Shown: positions 36,018 through 43,660 of the stretch, piece by piece
Layout: every line of letters begins with the position of its first letter
Numbering within the stretch: the stretch's first letter is position 1
Origin: Actinokineospora terrae
Lineage (GTDB): Bacteria; Actinomycetota; Actinomycetes; Mycobacteriales; Pseudonocardiaceae
Direction: 5' to 3'
Assembly: GCF_900111175.1 (NCBI RefSeq)
Contig: NZ_FOGI01000005.1
Span: 372,001-436,000 of the forward strand
DNA: 64,000 nucleotides
The notes under the pieces: generated by a model
The model's database searches: none
What the model saw: the letters and a program-made list of their open reading frames with translations, nothing else
What the model was told of the DNA's origin: nothing
Position numbers and translations under genes: made by a program

Positions 36018-36518
36018 GTGTCCGACACCCCCGCCGTCGGCTTGATCATGGGCAGCGACTCGGACTGGCCCGTCATGCGGCTGGCAGCCGAGGCGCTGAC
36101 CGAGTTCGGCATCCCGCACGAGGTCAGCGTCATCTCGGCGCACCGCACCCCCCAGCGCATGCTCGACTACGCGACCACCGCTGTGGACCGCGGCCTCCAG
36201 GTGATCATCGCGGGCGCGGGCGGCGCCGCCCACCTGCCCGGCATGGTCGCCTCCGCCACCGTCCTCCCGGTCATCGGCGTCCCCGTCCCCCTGAAATACC
36301 TCGACGGCATGGACTCCCTCCTCTCCATCGTCCAAATGCCCGCAGGCGTCCCCGTAGCAACGGTGTCAGTCGGCGGCGCCCGCAACGCAGGCCTACTCGC
36401 CGTCCGCATCCTCGCCACCGCCGACCCGACCCTGCGCACCAAGATGGCCGACTTCCAGTCCTCCCTGCACTCCCTGGTCCTGGAGAAGGACGCCGCCCTC
36501 CGCGCCTCCCTGACCTGA
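36018..36518 (+). CDS. purE: N5-CAIR mutase (class I PurE)
   Basis: Isomerises N5-CAIR to 4-carboxyaminoimidazole ribonucleotide in purine synthesis, partner of PurK. The GTG at 36018 gives 166 residues, the class I length; AGGAGC lies upstream. Motifs: [13 protein letters not shown] near the N-terminus, [16 protein letters not shown] with the catalytic His, [16 protein letters not shown], and [29 protein letters not shown]. The 3' half is C/A-rich on the coding strand. Repeat copies C and D follow in a 922-bp gene-free stretch. Confidence 0.96.
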   Translation: MSDTPAVGLIMGSDSDWPVMRLAAEALTEFGIPHEVSVISAHRTPQRMLDYATTAVDRGLQVIIAGAGGAAHLPGMVASATVLPVIGVPVPLKYLDGMDSLLSIVQMPAGVPVATVSVGGARNAGLLAVRILATADPTLRTKMADFQSSLHSLVLEKDAALRASLT

Positions 36519-36616
36519 TCTCCTGACCACTTTCGCTTGCCCGGCTTTCCTGGGCCCTGATGGCTTGCCCCACTTGGCCCGCCATCAGGCAATCCGCTGC
36601 TGATCTTGCTCCGATC
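36519..36616 (+). other. Gap between purE and repeat copy C
   Basis: About 98 bp of noncoding sequence in which the + strand changes from C-rich (purE end) to G/T-rich. I see no gene, hairpin of note or RNA; the nearest structure is repeat copy C, which begins at 36617. Confidence 0.5.
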
Positions 36617-36783
36617 TTCACCCGTTCCAGCGACAGAAGTTATCCACATCTGGATCTTGCTGCCGCCTGTTTCAAGATCGTTTGTCGGTGGGTGCCGATA
36701 GACTGGCACTGGGACGCCCCCCGGTGTGGGTGGGGGCTGGGCAGGGTCGGGACCGCGTGCGCGCGAGGCGGTTGCGGTGGGGG
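36617..36783 (+). repeat. Dispersed intergenic repeat, copy C
   Basis: Contains TTATCCACA (36640-36648), GATCTTG ... CAAGATC arms, TGTCGGTGGGTGCCGATAG and a GCCCCC/GGGGGC-type hairpin. The palindrome around the DnaA box is broken by one base (TCCACATCTGGA). The 3' half is almost identical to copy A over roughly 100 bp; the 5' part is closer to copy D. Confidence 0.85.
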
Positions 36784-37074
36784 AATCCGTGGCCGGTTGG
36801 GGTGGTCAGATGCGGCGGGGGTATCTGCGGCCGGTTGAGCTGGCTTGATGTGGTGGCGCTACCGGGCTTTGCGGGTTTACGCGGGTGGGTTGGCGCGCTT
36901 GGGGAATGTCGAGTGGTGGCTTTGTGTGGCGCGCTCGACCTTGCTGCACTTGCTATTGGGCAGGGCGGTCGGGGCATGATCGAAATCGTTCTGGCGCCGT
37001 AGGTCTGTATTGCCGGTGGGGCGATGGCCGTACGGGCGCTGAGCAGGCTTTCTGCGTTTTGCCGTGCTCGGACA
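36784..37074 (+). other. G/T-rich spacer between repeats C and D
   Basis: A 291-bp stretch with a G-rich + strand at first, including GGCCGGTTGRG occurring twice (about 36791 and 36831), becoming more balanced after 36930. No reliable coding frame, ribosome site or RNA gene was recognised. Together with copies C and D it makes a ~920-bp region without genes. Confidence 0.55.
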
Positions 37075-37236
37075 TTCACCCGGTTCAGGTACAGAAGTTA
37101 TCCACATGTGGATCTTCGGCGGCCTGTTTCAAGATCCTCTGTCGGGGGGTGCCGATAGGCTGGGACCTGGGACGCCCCCCGGAGAGGGTGGGGGCTGGGG
37201 CCGGACTGGCGCGGGCGCGCGAAGCGGTTGTGCTGG
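37075..37236 (+). repeat. Dispersed intergenic repeat, copy D
   Basis: Contains TTATCCACA (37098-37106), the full palindrome ATCCACATGTGGAT (37100-37113), a GATCTT/CAAGATC pairing with mismatched flank, TGTCGGGGGGTGCCGATAG and the GCCCCC/GGGGGC hairpin. The 3' half matches copy B; the tail starts like the tail of copy A. It points toward the first of three paralogous genes. Confidence 0.87.
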
Positions 37237-37440
37237 GACAAGCGGGTTCGGTGGGGTAAGCGGGTTTGCGCGGGGTAAGCGTTGGGGTGGGGGCTGGCTG
37301 GGGTGAAGTTGCTGGTTGGTGGGGTGTGGGGGCGTGAGTGGTGGGTATGGGGCTAGGTCGGAGTGGCTGGGCTGATCGGGTGGGGGTGGTAACCGGGGGC
37401 GTGGGTGGGGCGACACCGTGGGTGGTGAGGGGGGAGCCTG
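37237..37440 (+). other. G-rich tail of repeat D leading to the paralog cluster
   Basis: A 204-bp noncoding stretch, extremely G/T-rich on the + strand (for instance GGGTGGGGGCTGG and TGGGGTGTGGGGGCG), with GGGGTAAGCGGG/GGGGTAAGCG units as in the tail of copy A. It ends in GGGGAGCCTG, which serves as the ribosome site of the gene at 37441. Confidence 0.55.
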
Positions 37441-38265
37441 ATGGCCACGATCGCGCCGGGTGGGGTTCGGGGGGTTGCTGGGCGGGCGTTGGTGCCTGGT
37501 GGTCTGGTGGTGTTGTTGTTCCTGGCTTGTGGCGTGTTGGCGTTGCTGGCGCCGAATCGGGATGACGGTCGGGGGATAGCCGGGATTTCCATCGAGCACG
37601 CCGATGGGGGTTGGGCTCTCATACCGGGCGAGTCGTTGGATTGCGTGCGGCAAGATGACCGGACTGCCGTCTGTACGGTCGATGTCCTGGGCAAGCAGTT
37701 GCTTGCTGCGATGACCTACGGCGAGTCCCCGAGTCGTAGTGCCTCGTGTCTGGCTGCTTATGCGGGGCAGGCGCATCCGTGCCTGCCGAACTTCGGCTCT
37801 AACGCGCACCTGTCCGTCAACGCGGCCATGACTGACGGGCTCGGCTTGACCCGTGCCCAGTTCGACCTCGCTGCCGCCAAGGGGATGCCGTGGTGGCGGC
37901 TCGGTAGCGGTATGCCGATTGTCGTGCCCTTCATGGTCTTCGTGCTGCCGTTGGCCGCCGCGCTGGTGGTCGGGTTTTCGCGCCGTGAACCGACCGCCAA
38001 GGCCCGGTTGCTCTTGGCCGCGACGACGGTGGGCTGGGTCGCGGTCCTCGCGTTCACCAACGCCCTGGGCAATGGCCTGTTCGGCGGGCTGCTCGTCCCG
38101 GCCGCGATGGTCGGCACAGCCGTGGTGATGGCCTGGCAGTGGGCGCTCACGCGTCCCGCGTGGCGCGTCGGCCTCGCTCGCGGAGTGGTCGCGTACCTGG
38201 CGGCCACCGTGCCGTGCGTCGTGGCGCTGATCTTCTCGCTCGTCGGTGGCGGGTACGTCGACTAG
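37441..38265 (+). CDS. Membrane protein with four-cysteine exported loop, paralog 1 of 3
   Basis: Unknown function. 274 residues: helix one (about 19-38), an extracytoplasmic domain of ~115 residues, then four hydrophobic helices (about 156-176, 188-206, 211-228, 247-268). The exported domain has the motif WALIPGESLDC and cysteines 68, 78, 103 and 114, spaced as in the two following genes, so two disulfides are likely. ATG after GGGGAGCCTG. The 5' part keeps the strong G/T bias of the upstream spacer, and the first helix is rich in Val, Leu and Gly as a result. I do not recognise the family. Confidence 0.8.
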   Translation: MATIAPGGVRGVAGRALVPGGLVVLLFLACGVLALLAPNRDDGRGIAGISIEHADGGWALIPGESLDCVRQDDRTAVCTVDVLGKQLLAAMTYGESPSRSASCLAAYAGQAHPCLPNFGSNAHLSVNAAMTDGLGLTRAQFDLAAAKGMPWWRLGSGMPIVVPFMVFVLPLAAALVVGFSRREPTAKARLLLAATTVGWVAVLAFTNALGNGLFGGLLVPAAMVGTAVVMAWQWALTRPAWRVGLARGVVAYLAATVPCVVALIFSLVGGGYVD

Positions 38266-38339
38266 CTGGGCCGACCGGGTGAGGTAGGTAACGCGCGCGT
38301 AGTCGAGGCGACACGGTGAGTGTCGAGTGGAGGAGCCTG

Positions 38340-39164
38340 ATGTCCGCTATCGCGCCGGTTCGGTTGGGGTGGGTTTCGTGGCGGGTAGCGGTACCCGGCG
38401 CGTTGCTCGTGGCGTTGTACGGGATCGCGATCCTGCTCGCGTTAGCCGCGCCGGGACGCGGAGATGACGGGCAGGTCTATGCCGTCTCGGTGAACGCCGG
38501 GCAGGACGACTGGGTCTACATCCCGAGGGCGTCGTTGGAGTGCTCTAGGGACGGGCAGGAGTCCACGTGCGCGGTGGAGGTCGTGGGCAAGCGGCTCGCG
38601 GTCGTGATGACCTTCGGGGCCGACGAGGGCCGGGAGATCCGGTGCGCGGAAGCCACGTACGACGGTAAGGCCGTCCGCTGCGAGGCGACCTACTTCTACA
38701 CCGCCAAGGGCGTGGGTGCCGTCGCCGTCCTCCCCGAGGGGCTCGACCTGACGGCGGCGCAAGCCCAGGGCATCGCGGACAGCAGGCCGTGGTGGGCCGA
38801 CCCCGGGAACGTCACCGACCTGGTGCCCTTCGTCATCGCCGGTCTCGCGGTGGCGGCCGCGCTGGTCGTCTGGTTCGGCGGCGTCAAGCCGGTCGACAAC
38901 GGCCGGGTGTGGGTCGTGGCCACCGGCGTGGGGTGGCTGGTCGTAGTGCTCACCGGATGCTGGATGCTCGGAGACCTGCATCTGTTCTTAGCGCTGCCGG
39001 TGCTGTTCTTCATCGGCCCCCTGCTCGTCTACTGGCAATACCTGCTCACCCAGCCCGCACGCGCGCCCGCGATCTTGCGCGCCGCAGGAGCGTTGGCGAT
39101 AACCGCGCTCGCCTCGTCAGCGGCGCTGTTCGTGTTCCAGCTCAGCGGCGCGTACATCGACTAG
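38340..39164 (+). CDS. Membrane protein with four-cysteine exported loop, paralog 2 of 3
   Basis: Unknown function; 274 residues from the ATG at 38340 (GGAGGAGCCTG ribosome site, like paralog 1), in preference to a GTG at 38316. Same layout as its neighbours: one N-terminal helix, exported domain with WVYIPRASLEC and cysteines 68, 77, 102 and 114, then four helices at the C-terminus (VTDLVPFVIAGLAVAAALVVW, VWVVATGVGWLVVVLTGCW, LFLALPVLFFIGPLLVYW, final ALAITALASSAALFVF). Base composition is more normal than paralog 1. Two bases separate it from paralog 3. Confidence 0.82.
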   Translation: MSAIAPVRLGWVSWRVAVPGALLVALYGIAILLALAAPGRGDDGQVYAVSVNAGQDDWVYIPRASLECSRDGQESTCAVEVVGKRLAVVMTFGADEGREIRCAEATYDGKAVRCEATYFYTAKGVGAVAVLPEGLDLTAAQAQGIADSRPWWADPGNVTDLVPFVIAGLAVAAALVVWFGGVKPVDNGRVWVVATGVGWLVVVLTGCWMLGDLHLFLALPVLFFIGPLLVYWQYLLTQPARAPAILRAAGALAITALASSAALFVFQLSGAYID

Positions 39165-39166
39165 CG

Positions 39167-39961
39167 ATGGCCACCGCCCGGTTCACCGCCAGATCCTCCC
39201 TCCCCGGGGCCCTGCTGCTCGCGTTGTTCGGCGCGTGCCTCCTACTCGCCCTCTTCGCTCCGAGCCGCGAGTACGAGCAGATCCACTACGTCGCCGTGGA
39301 CCACGGCCAGGACACCTGGACGAACATCCCGCGCGCCGCCCTGGCCTGCGCCGAGCTCGACCGCGTGGAGACCTGCGTGGTGGACGTCGCGGGCAGGCGC
39401 CTGGAGGTCGTCCTGCGGCGCGGCCTGACCGACGGCGGCCCCATCTCCTGCACCGCGCGCTACGCCGACAAACCCAAGCCGTGCGACGCCACGTTCGCGT
39501 ACTCGGAGGGCGGCGACGGAGCGGTGGCCGTGCTCTCGTCGGGCATCGGCCTCACCGCCGCGGAGGTCGACCAGATCACCGACGCGGGGTGGTCGATCCC
39601 CTCGAACGTGGCCTGGGTGGCCATCAGCGCGGTCGTGGGGCTCGCCGTGCTGGCCGCCCTGGTCGCGGGCCTCGGCGGCACCCGCCCGATCGAGGACGGC
39701 CACCCACTGGTCTGGACCGCGGGGCTCGGCTGGTTCGTGCTGCTGTTCTTCGCCGTGTCCATGCTCGGCGGGACGCTGGACGCGCTCGCGCACCCGGTGG
39801 TCGTCGTGGTCGGCGTGCTGCTGATGTGCTGGCAGCTGGCGCTGGCCAAACCGGGGCACCGGCTCGGTGCCGGACGCGCCGCGGTGGCGTTCGTGATGAC
39901 CGCGCTGACCACGTCCGTGGCGCTGTTCGTGTTCCTGCGCGCGGGCGCCTTCCTGGCCTAG
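39167..39961 (+). CDS. Membrane protein with four-cysteine exported loop, paralog 3 of 3
   Basis: Unknown function; 264 residues from the ATG at 39167, only 2 bp after the previous stop, so translation is probably coupled. It keeps the family pattern: helix one, exported domain with WTNIPRAALAC and cysteines 61, 70, 95 and 106, an Asp/Gly-rich GGDGAVAVLSSGIGLTAAEV stretch shared with paralog 2 (GVGAVAVLPEGLDLTAAQ), then four helices. High G+C third positions mark it as the best-adapted of the three. The fadE-type gene follows after a 73-bp gap with an inverted repeat. Confidence 0.82.
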   Translation: MATARFTARSSLPGALLLALFGACLLLALFAPSREYEQIHYVAVDHGQDTWTNIPRAALACAELDRVETCVVDVAGRRLEVVLRRGLTDGGPISCTARYADKPKPCDATFAYSEGGDGAVAVLSSGIGLTAAEVDQITDAGWSIPSNVAWVAISAVVGLAVLAALVAGLGGTRPIEDGHPLVWTAGLGWFVLLFFAVSMLGGTLDALAHPVVVVVGVLLMCWQLALAKPGHRLGAGRAAVAFVMTALTTSVALFVFLRAGAFLA

Positions 39962-39981
39962 CGGCGCACGACACAAGGACA

Positions 39982-40007
39982 CCGATGTGAACGAGTACTA
40001 ACATCGG
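39982..40007. promoter_or_regulatory. Candidate operator upstream of the acyl-CoA dehydrogenase gene
   Basis: CCGATGT (39982-39988) and ACATCGG (40001-40007) form a perfect 7-bp inverted repeat with a 12-base AT-leaning spacer, 28 bp ahead of the ATG. Size and position suit a TetR-family fatty-acid or acyl-CoA-responsive repressor; the regulator is not in the window. Confidence 0.45.
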
Positions 40008-40034
40008 GGTCCGACGCAGGCCTACCGGGAGGTA

Positions 40035-41201
40035 ATGGACGTGGACGCGGGCTACGGGCTCTACCAGCTCGGCGACGAGCACAACGCGCTGCGCGAGGCC
40101 GTGCGCGACCTCGCCGAGAAGGAGATCGCGCCGCACGCGGTCGAGGTGGACGAGAACGAGCGGTTCCCGGTCGAGGCCCTCACCGCGCTGAACAAGGCCG
40201 GGTTCGCCGCACCGCACATCGCCGAGGCCTACGACGGGCAGGGCGCCGACTCGGTGGCGACCAACATCGTCATCGAGGAGGTCGCCAGGGTCTGCGGGTC
40301 GTCGTCGCTGATCCCGGCGGTCAACAAGCTCGGCACGATGAACCTCATCCTGGGCGGCTCCGAGGCGCTCAAGCAGCAGGTGCTGCCCGCCATCGCCAAC
40401 GGCGAGATGGCCTCGTACGCGCTGTCCGAGCGGGAAGCGGGCTCCGACACCGCGTCCATGCGGACCAGGGCGCGGCAGGAGGGCGAGACCTGGGTGCTCA
40501 ACGGCACCAAGTGCTGGATCACCAACGCGGGCGAGTCCAGCTGGTACACGGTGATGGCGGTGTCCAACCCGGACGCCGCGAAGCCCGCCGACGGCATCTC
40601 GGCGTTCATGGTGCACAAGGACGACCCCGGCTTCGTGGTCGGCCCCAAGGAGCGCAAGCTCGGCATCAAGGGCTCGCCGACCCGCGAGATCTACTTCGAG
40701 AACTGCGAGATCCCCGCCGACCGCATCATCGGCGAACCCGGCCAGGGCCTGCGGCTGGCGCTGCGCACCCTCGACCACACCCGGCACTCCATCGGCGCGC
40801 AGGCCCTCGGCATCGCCCAGGGCGCCCTCGACGCCGCGGTCGCCTACGTCAAGGACCGCAAGCAGTTCGGCAAGACCATCGCCGAGTTCCAGGGCGTCCA
40901 GTTCATGCTCGCCGACATGGCCATGAAGGTCGAGGCCGCCCGCCACCTGGTCTACGCCGCCGCCGCCAAGGTCGAACGCGGCGAACCCGGCGGCTCCTTC
41001 GCCTCCAGCGCCGCCAAGACCTTCGCCTCCGACACCGCCATGGAGGTCACCACCGACGCCGTCCAACTCTTCGGCGGCGCCGGCTACACCCGCGACTTCC
41101 CGGTCGAACGCATGATGCGCGACGCCAAGATCACCCAGATCTACGAGGGCACCAACCAGATCCAGCGGTTGGTGATGGCGCGGGCTCTGCTCAAGGGGTA
41201 G
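40035..41201 (+). CDS. fadE25: Acyl-CoA dehydrogenase (FadE25-like)
   Basis: FAD-dependent first step of acyl-CoA beta-oxidation; branched-chain or short acyl-CoAs are possible substrates. 388 residues with the three-domain fold: N-terminal helical (LREAVRDLAEKEIAPHAVEVDENERFP), middle beta with YALSEREAGSDTASM and KCWITNAGESSWYTV, and C-terminal helical with FGKTIAEFQGVQFMLADMAMKVEAARHLVY and QLFGGAGYTRDFPVERMMRDAKITQIYEGTNQIQRLV; the Glu of YEGTNQ is the catalytic base of the family. ATG with GGGAGGTA. The purK-purE-fadE25 order is that of M. tuberculosis (Rv3276c-Rv3274c), here interrupted by the repeats and the paralog cluster. Confidence 0.95.
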   Translation: MDVDAGYGLYQLGDEHNALREAVRDLAEKEIAPHAVEVDENERFPVEALTALNKAGFAAPHIAEAYDGQGADSVATNIVIEEVARVCGSSSLIPAVNKLGTMNLILGGSEALKQQVLPAIANGEMASYALSEREAGSDTASMRTRARQEGETWVLNGTKCWITNAGESSWYTVMAVSNPDAAKPADGISAFMVHKDDPGFVVGPKERKLGIKGSPTREIYFENCEIPADRIIGEPGQGLRLALRTLDHTRHSIGAQALGIAQGALDAAVAYVKDRKQFGKTIAEFQGVQFMLADMAMKVEAARHLVYAAAAKVERGEPGGSFASSAAKTFASDTAMEVTTDAVQLFGGAGYTRDFPVERMMRDAKITQIYEGTNQIQRLVMARALLKG

Positions 41202-41296
41202 TGCGCAGGTCTGTGGAGGCGGTCCGATCCTGGTGGTCGGGCCGCTTTTGCGTCGTTTGGGTTTTTCCGGGTGGTCGGTGTGGCAGGTTGATCACT

Positions 41297-41563
41297 GTGG
41301 AGTCTGGTGAGCGGGAGAAGGTGCCGTCCTTCCCCAGGTGGTTGGTAGGGACGCGGCACGGGCGTCGGGATGTGTGTGCGGCTGCGGGGTTCGCGGCGGT
41401 GTTGGTGGTGTTGTCGGCGGTGACACGGGGGTTTGATGTCTGGGTTGTGGTGGGTGGGGTGGTGATGGTGGTGCTGAGCCCGCTGATGACCTACTGGTGG
41501 TGGCGGGGCGATCTGCTCAAGGAGGAGGCTGCGGAGAGTGACAGCGAGGGCGGCGAAAAGTAG
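41297..41563 (+). CDS. Small two-helix membrane protein
   Basis: An 88-residue hypothetical protein from the GTG at 41297. A charged N-terminus (VESGEREKVPSFPRWLVGTRHGRRDV) is followed by two hydrophobic helices (CAAAGFAAVLVVLSAVTRGF and VWVVVGGVVMVVLSPLMTYWWW) and an acidic tail. It lies in the G/T-rich arm of the skew switch at ~41.2 kb, so part of the Val/Gly content comes from composition. No family recognised; the helical layout is the main support for it being real. Confidence 0.5.
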   Translation: MESGEREKVPSFPRWLVGTRHGRRDVCAAAGFAAVLVVLSAVTRGFDVWVVVGGVVMVVLSPLMTYWWWRGDLLKEEAAESDSEGGEK

Positions 41564-41657
41564 TTGGATCGGGTGCGCGGTTGAGGACTGGAGCTGTCCG
41601 CAAGTGGTCCTAGTGTTGTCCGCAACGAAGCCGCGAAAGACCACCGAAGGACGCACC

Positions 41658-42188
41658 ATGAGCAGCCCGCTTGACCTCTCGCTCGCGCCGACCGCCACCG
41701 ACATCGACCCCGAGCGGGCGGACCTGCTGCAGACCCTGGCCGTGCACCGGGGGTTCCTGCGCTACACCGCGCAGGGCCTCACCGACGAGCAGGCGGGGCA
41801 GCGGACGACGGCCAGCGCGCTCACCGTCGGCGGCCTGATCAAGCACGTCGCCGCGACCGAGGCGGCCTGGTACCGGTTCATGGTCGGGGGCGCCGAGGAG
41901 ATGGAGAGCGTCGCGCTGGACTGGGAGGACGAGCACCGGATGAACCCGACCGAGTCCATCCAGGCGCACCTCGACAACTACGCCGCCGTCGCCGCCAAGA
42001 CCGACGAGCTGATCAAGACCGCCGATCTCGACAAGTCCTACCCGCTGCCCACCGCGCCGTGGTTCGAGGCCGGGGCCGTGCGGTCGGTGCGGCGGGTGCT
42101 GCTGCACATCATCGCCGAGACCGCGCAGCACGCCGGGCACGCCGACATCATCCGCGAGAGCCTCGACGGCCAGAAGACGATGGGCTGA
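41658..42188 (+). CDS. DinB superfamily protein (DUF664)
   Basis: A 176-residue four-helix-bundle protein of the DinB/DUF664 type, often thiol-dependent S-transferases with bacillithiol or mycothiol; the activity here is unknown. Metal-site histidines are visible: KHVAATEAAWYRF (first His), and HIIAETAQHAGHADIIRE with the two C-terminal His residues of the family. ATG at 41658 follows ACGCACC; the frame is open further upstream without similarity. It overlaps the convergent SDR gene by 41 bp at the 3' end. Confidence 0.85.
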   Translation: MSSPLDLSLAPTATDIDPERADLLQTLAVHRGFLRYTAQGLTDEQAGQRTTASALTVGGLIKHVAATEAAWYRFMVGGAEEMESVALDWEDEHRMNPTESIQAHLDNYAAVAAKTDELIKTADLDKSYPLPTAPWFEAGAVRSVRRVLLHIIAETAQHAGHADIIRESLDGQKTMG

Positions 42189-42945
42189 ACACCCTGCGGA
42201 CCAGCGGCTGGTACCAGGAGCCGAGCACGCGCGGCAGCAGGTCGATGACGTAAGCGTCAGGGCCGATCAGGACGCGTGCGCGATCACGGCGCACCCCGTC
42301 CAAGATGACGCGGGCAGCGCGGTCTGGGGAAGTTAGTGCTACCCGGTCGAGGGAGCGTCCGAAGGATTCTTTCTCGGCCGGGTCGGACGTCCGCGCGTTG
42401 CGGGCGATCGCGGTCTTGATACCACCGGGGTGCACGCAGGTGACGCCTACGACTCCCGACTGCTCCTGCCGCAGCGCCTCGGTGAAGCCGCGGACGGCGA
42501 ACTTGGCCGCGTTGTAGGCGCTCTGCGTGGGCACCCCGATCAGCCCGAACACGCTGGAGATGTTCACCAGGTGCCCGCGCGAGGCCACCAGGTGCGGCAG
42601 GAACGCCCGCGACCCGTGCACGACGCCCCAGAAGTCGATGTCCATCACCCACCTCAGGTCGTCGTCACTCATCTGGGCGACGGTCCCCTGGAGCGCCACC
42701 CCGGCGTTGTTGACCACCAGGTCGACCCGCCCCAGGTCGGCGACCACCTGGTCGGCGTGCGCGTACACCGCGTCCCGGTCGGCCACGTCCACCCGGTACG
42801 CCCGCACGGCGTCGGACGCCTCGACCTCGTCGACGTCCGAGGCCGCCACCCGCGCCCCCTCGGCGACCAGGGCCGCCACCAGCGACCGCCCGATCCCCGA
42901 CGCCGCCCCGGTGACGACGGCGACCTTCCCCGCGAACGACCGCAT
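42148..42945 (-). CDS. Short-chain dehydrogenase/reductase
   Basis: NAD(P)-dependent oxidoreductase of unknown substrate. ATG at 42945 with GGGGAGC upstream gives 265 residues. Motifs: cofactor GAASGIG, VNNAGVALQG, catalytic Ser in NISSVFG, YNAAK, and HPGGIKTAIARNAR, then a C-terminal extension with basic residues (VRRDRARVLIGPDAYVIDLLPRVLG) typical of SDRs active on lipid or sterol-like substrates (family inference). Overlaps the DinB gene at the 3' end. Confidence 0.9.
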   Translation of the reverse strand: MRSFAGKVAVVTGAASGIGRSLVAALVAEGARVAASDVDEVEASDAVRAYRVDVADRDAVYAHADQVVADLGRVDLVVNNAGVALQGTVAQMSDDDLRWVMDIDFWGVVHGSRAFLPHLVASRGHLVNISSVFGLIGVPTQSAYNAAKFAVRGFTEALRQEQSGVVGVTCVHPGGIKTAIARNARTSDPAEKESFGRSLDRVALTSPDRAARVILDGVRRDRARVLIGPDAYVIDLLPRVLGSWYQPLVRRVFSPSSSGRRGSRG

Positions 42946-42984
42946 CAGGACAGCTCCCCACGACTCAGGTCCCCACACATCAGG

Positions 42985-43650
42985 TCAGGTCAGGTCCACA
43001 GTGGTCCGCTCGGCCTGCCGGTGCGCGTCGACCCGCGCCGGGTTGCTCACCTGCACCACCGACCCGCCTGCCAGCAGCGGCGCCACCAGGGCGGCCAGCA
43101 CCCCGTCCGGCACCGTCCACTCGCGAGTCGACAGCACCCGCGCCCCCGCCGCCAGCCCGGCCGCCCGCGCCAGCACCTCGTCGACCGTCAGCCCGGCCAG
43201 CGCGGGCGTCGACCCCGGCACCGGCGCGCCGAAGTAGTCGTCGCCGAAGAGCCGGGCCTCGCCGACGAAGTCGAGCACGCCGCCGGACGACCCGCCCAGG
43301 TCGCGGCCCATCGGGTCCAGCGACACGGCGGCGGTGAGGCCGCCCGCGGACTCCCCGGGTGCGACGAAGGTCACTGCCGCCGGGCCGTCGGCGACCACGT
43401 GCGCGCCAGCCCACCAGGCGCCGAGCAGGACCCCGGCGGTCTGCCAGTGCGCGGGCAGCCGCACCGCGACCGGGGTGCCCGGTTCGACGTCGTGCTCCTC
43501 GACCAGCCAGTTCGCGGTTTTCGCCGCCCAGTTCGCGGTGGTCGCGACTGACAGCTCGACCCGCGTGCCCGCGGCGTCGTCGTAGTGGGTGATCAGCGGT
43601 TTCGCCGACGAGGCGCGCAGCGGGCGCAGGAGGGTCTCGGTGAGGCTCAC
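42985..43650 (-). CDS. TIGR03089 family protein
   Basis: An AMP-binding-enzyme-like N-terminal fragment conserved in actinobacteria (Rv3268 in M. tuberculosis); function unknown. 221 residues, GTG at 43650. It has the acyl-adenylate-forming enzyme beginning, HYDDAAGTRVELSVATTANWAAKTANWLVEEHDVEPGTPVAVRLPAHWQT, but lacks the ATP-binding and catalytic half, as the family does. Last gene of a two-gene unit with the LCP gene, whose stop is 10 bp upstream of its start. Confidence 0.9.
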   Translation of the reverse strand: MSLTETLLRPLRASSAKPLITHYDDAAGTRVELSVATTANWAAKTANWLVEEHDVEPGTPVAVRLPAHWQTAGVLLGAWWAGAHVVADGPAAVTFVAPGESAGGLTAAVSLDPMGRDLGGSSGGVLDFVGEARLFGDDYFGAPVPGSTPALAGLTVDEVLARAAGLAAGARVLSTREWTVPDGVLAALVAPLLAGGSVVQVSNPARVDAHRQAERTTVDLT

Positions 43651-43660
43651 CCGGTCGAAC

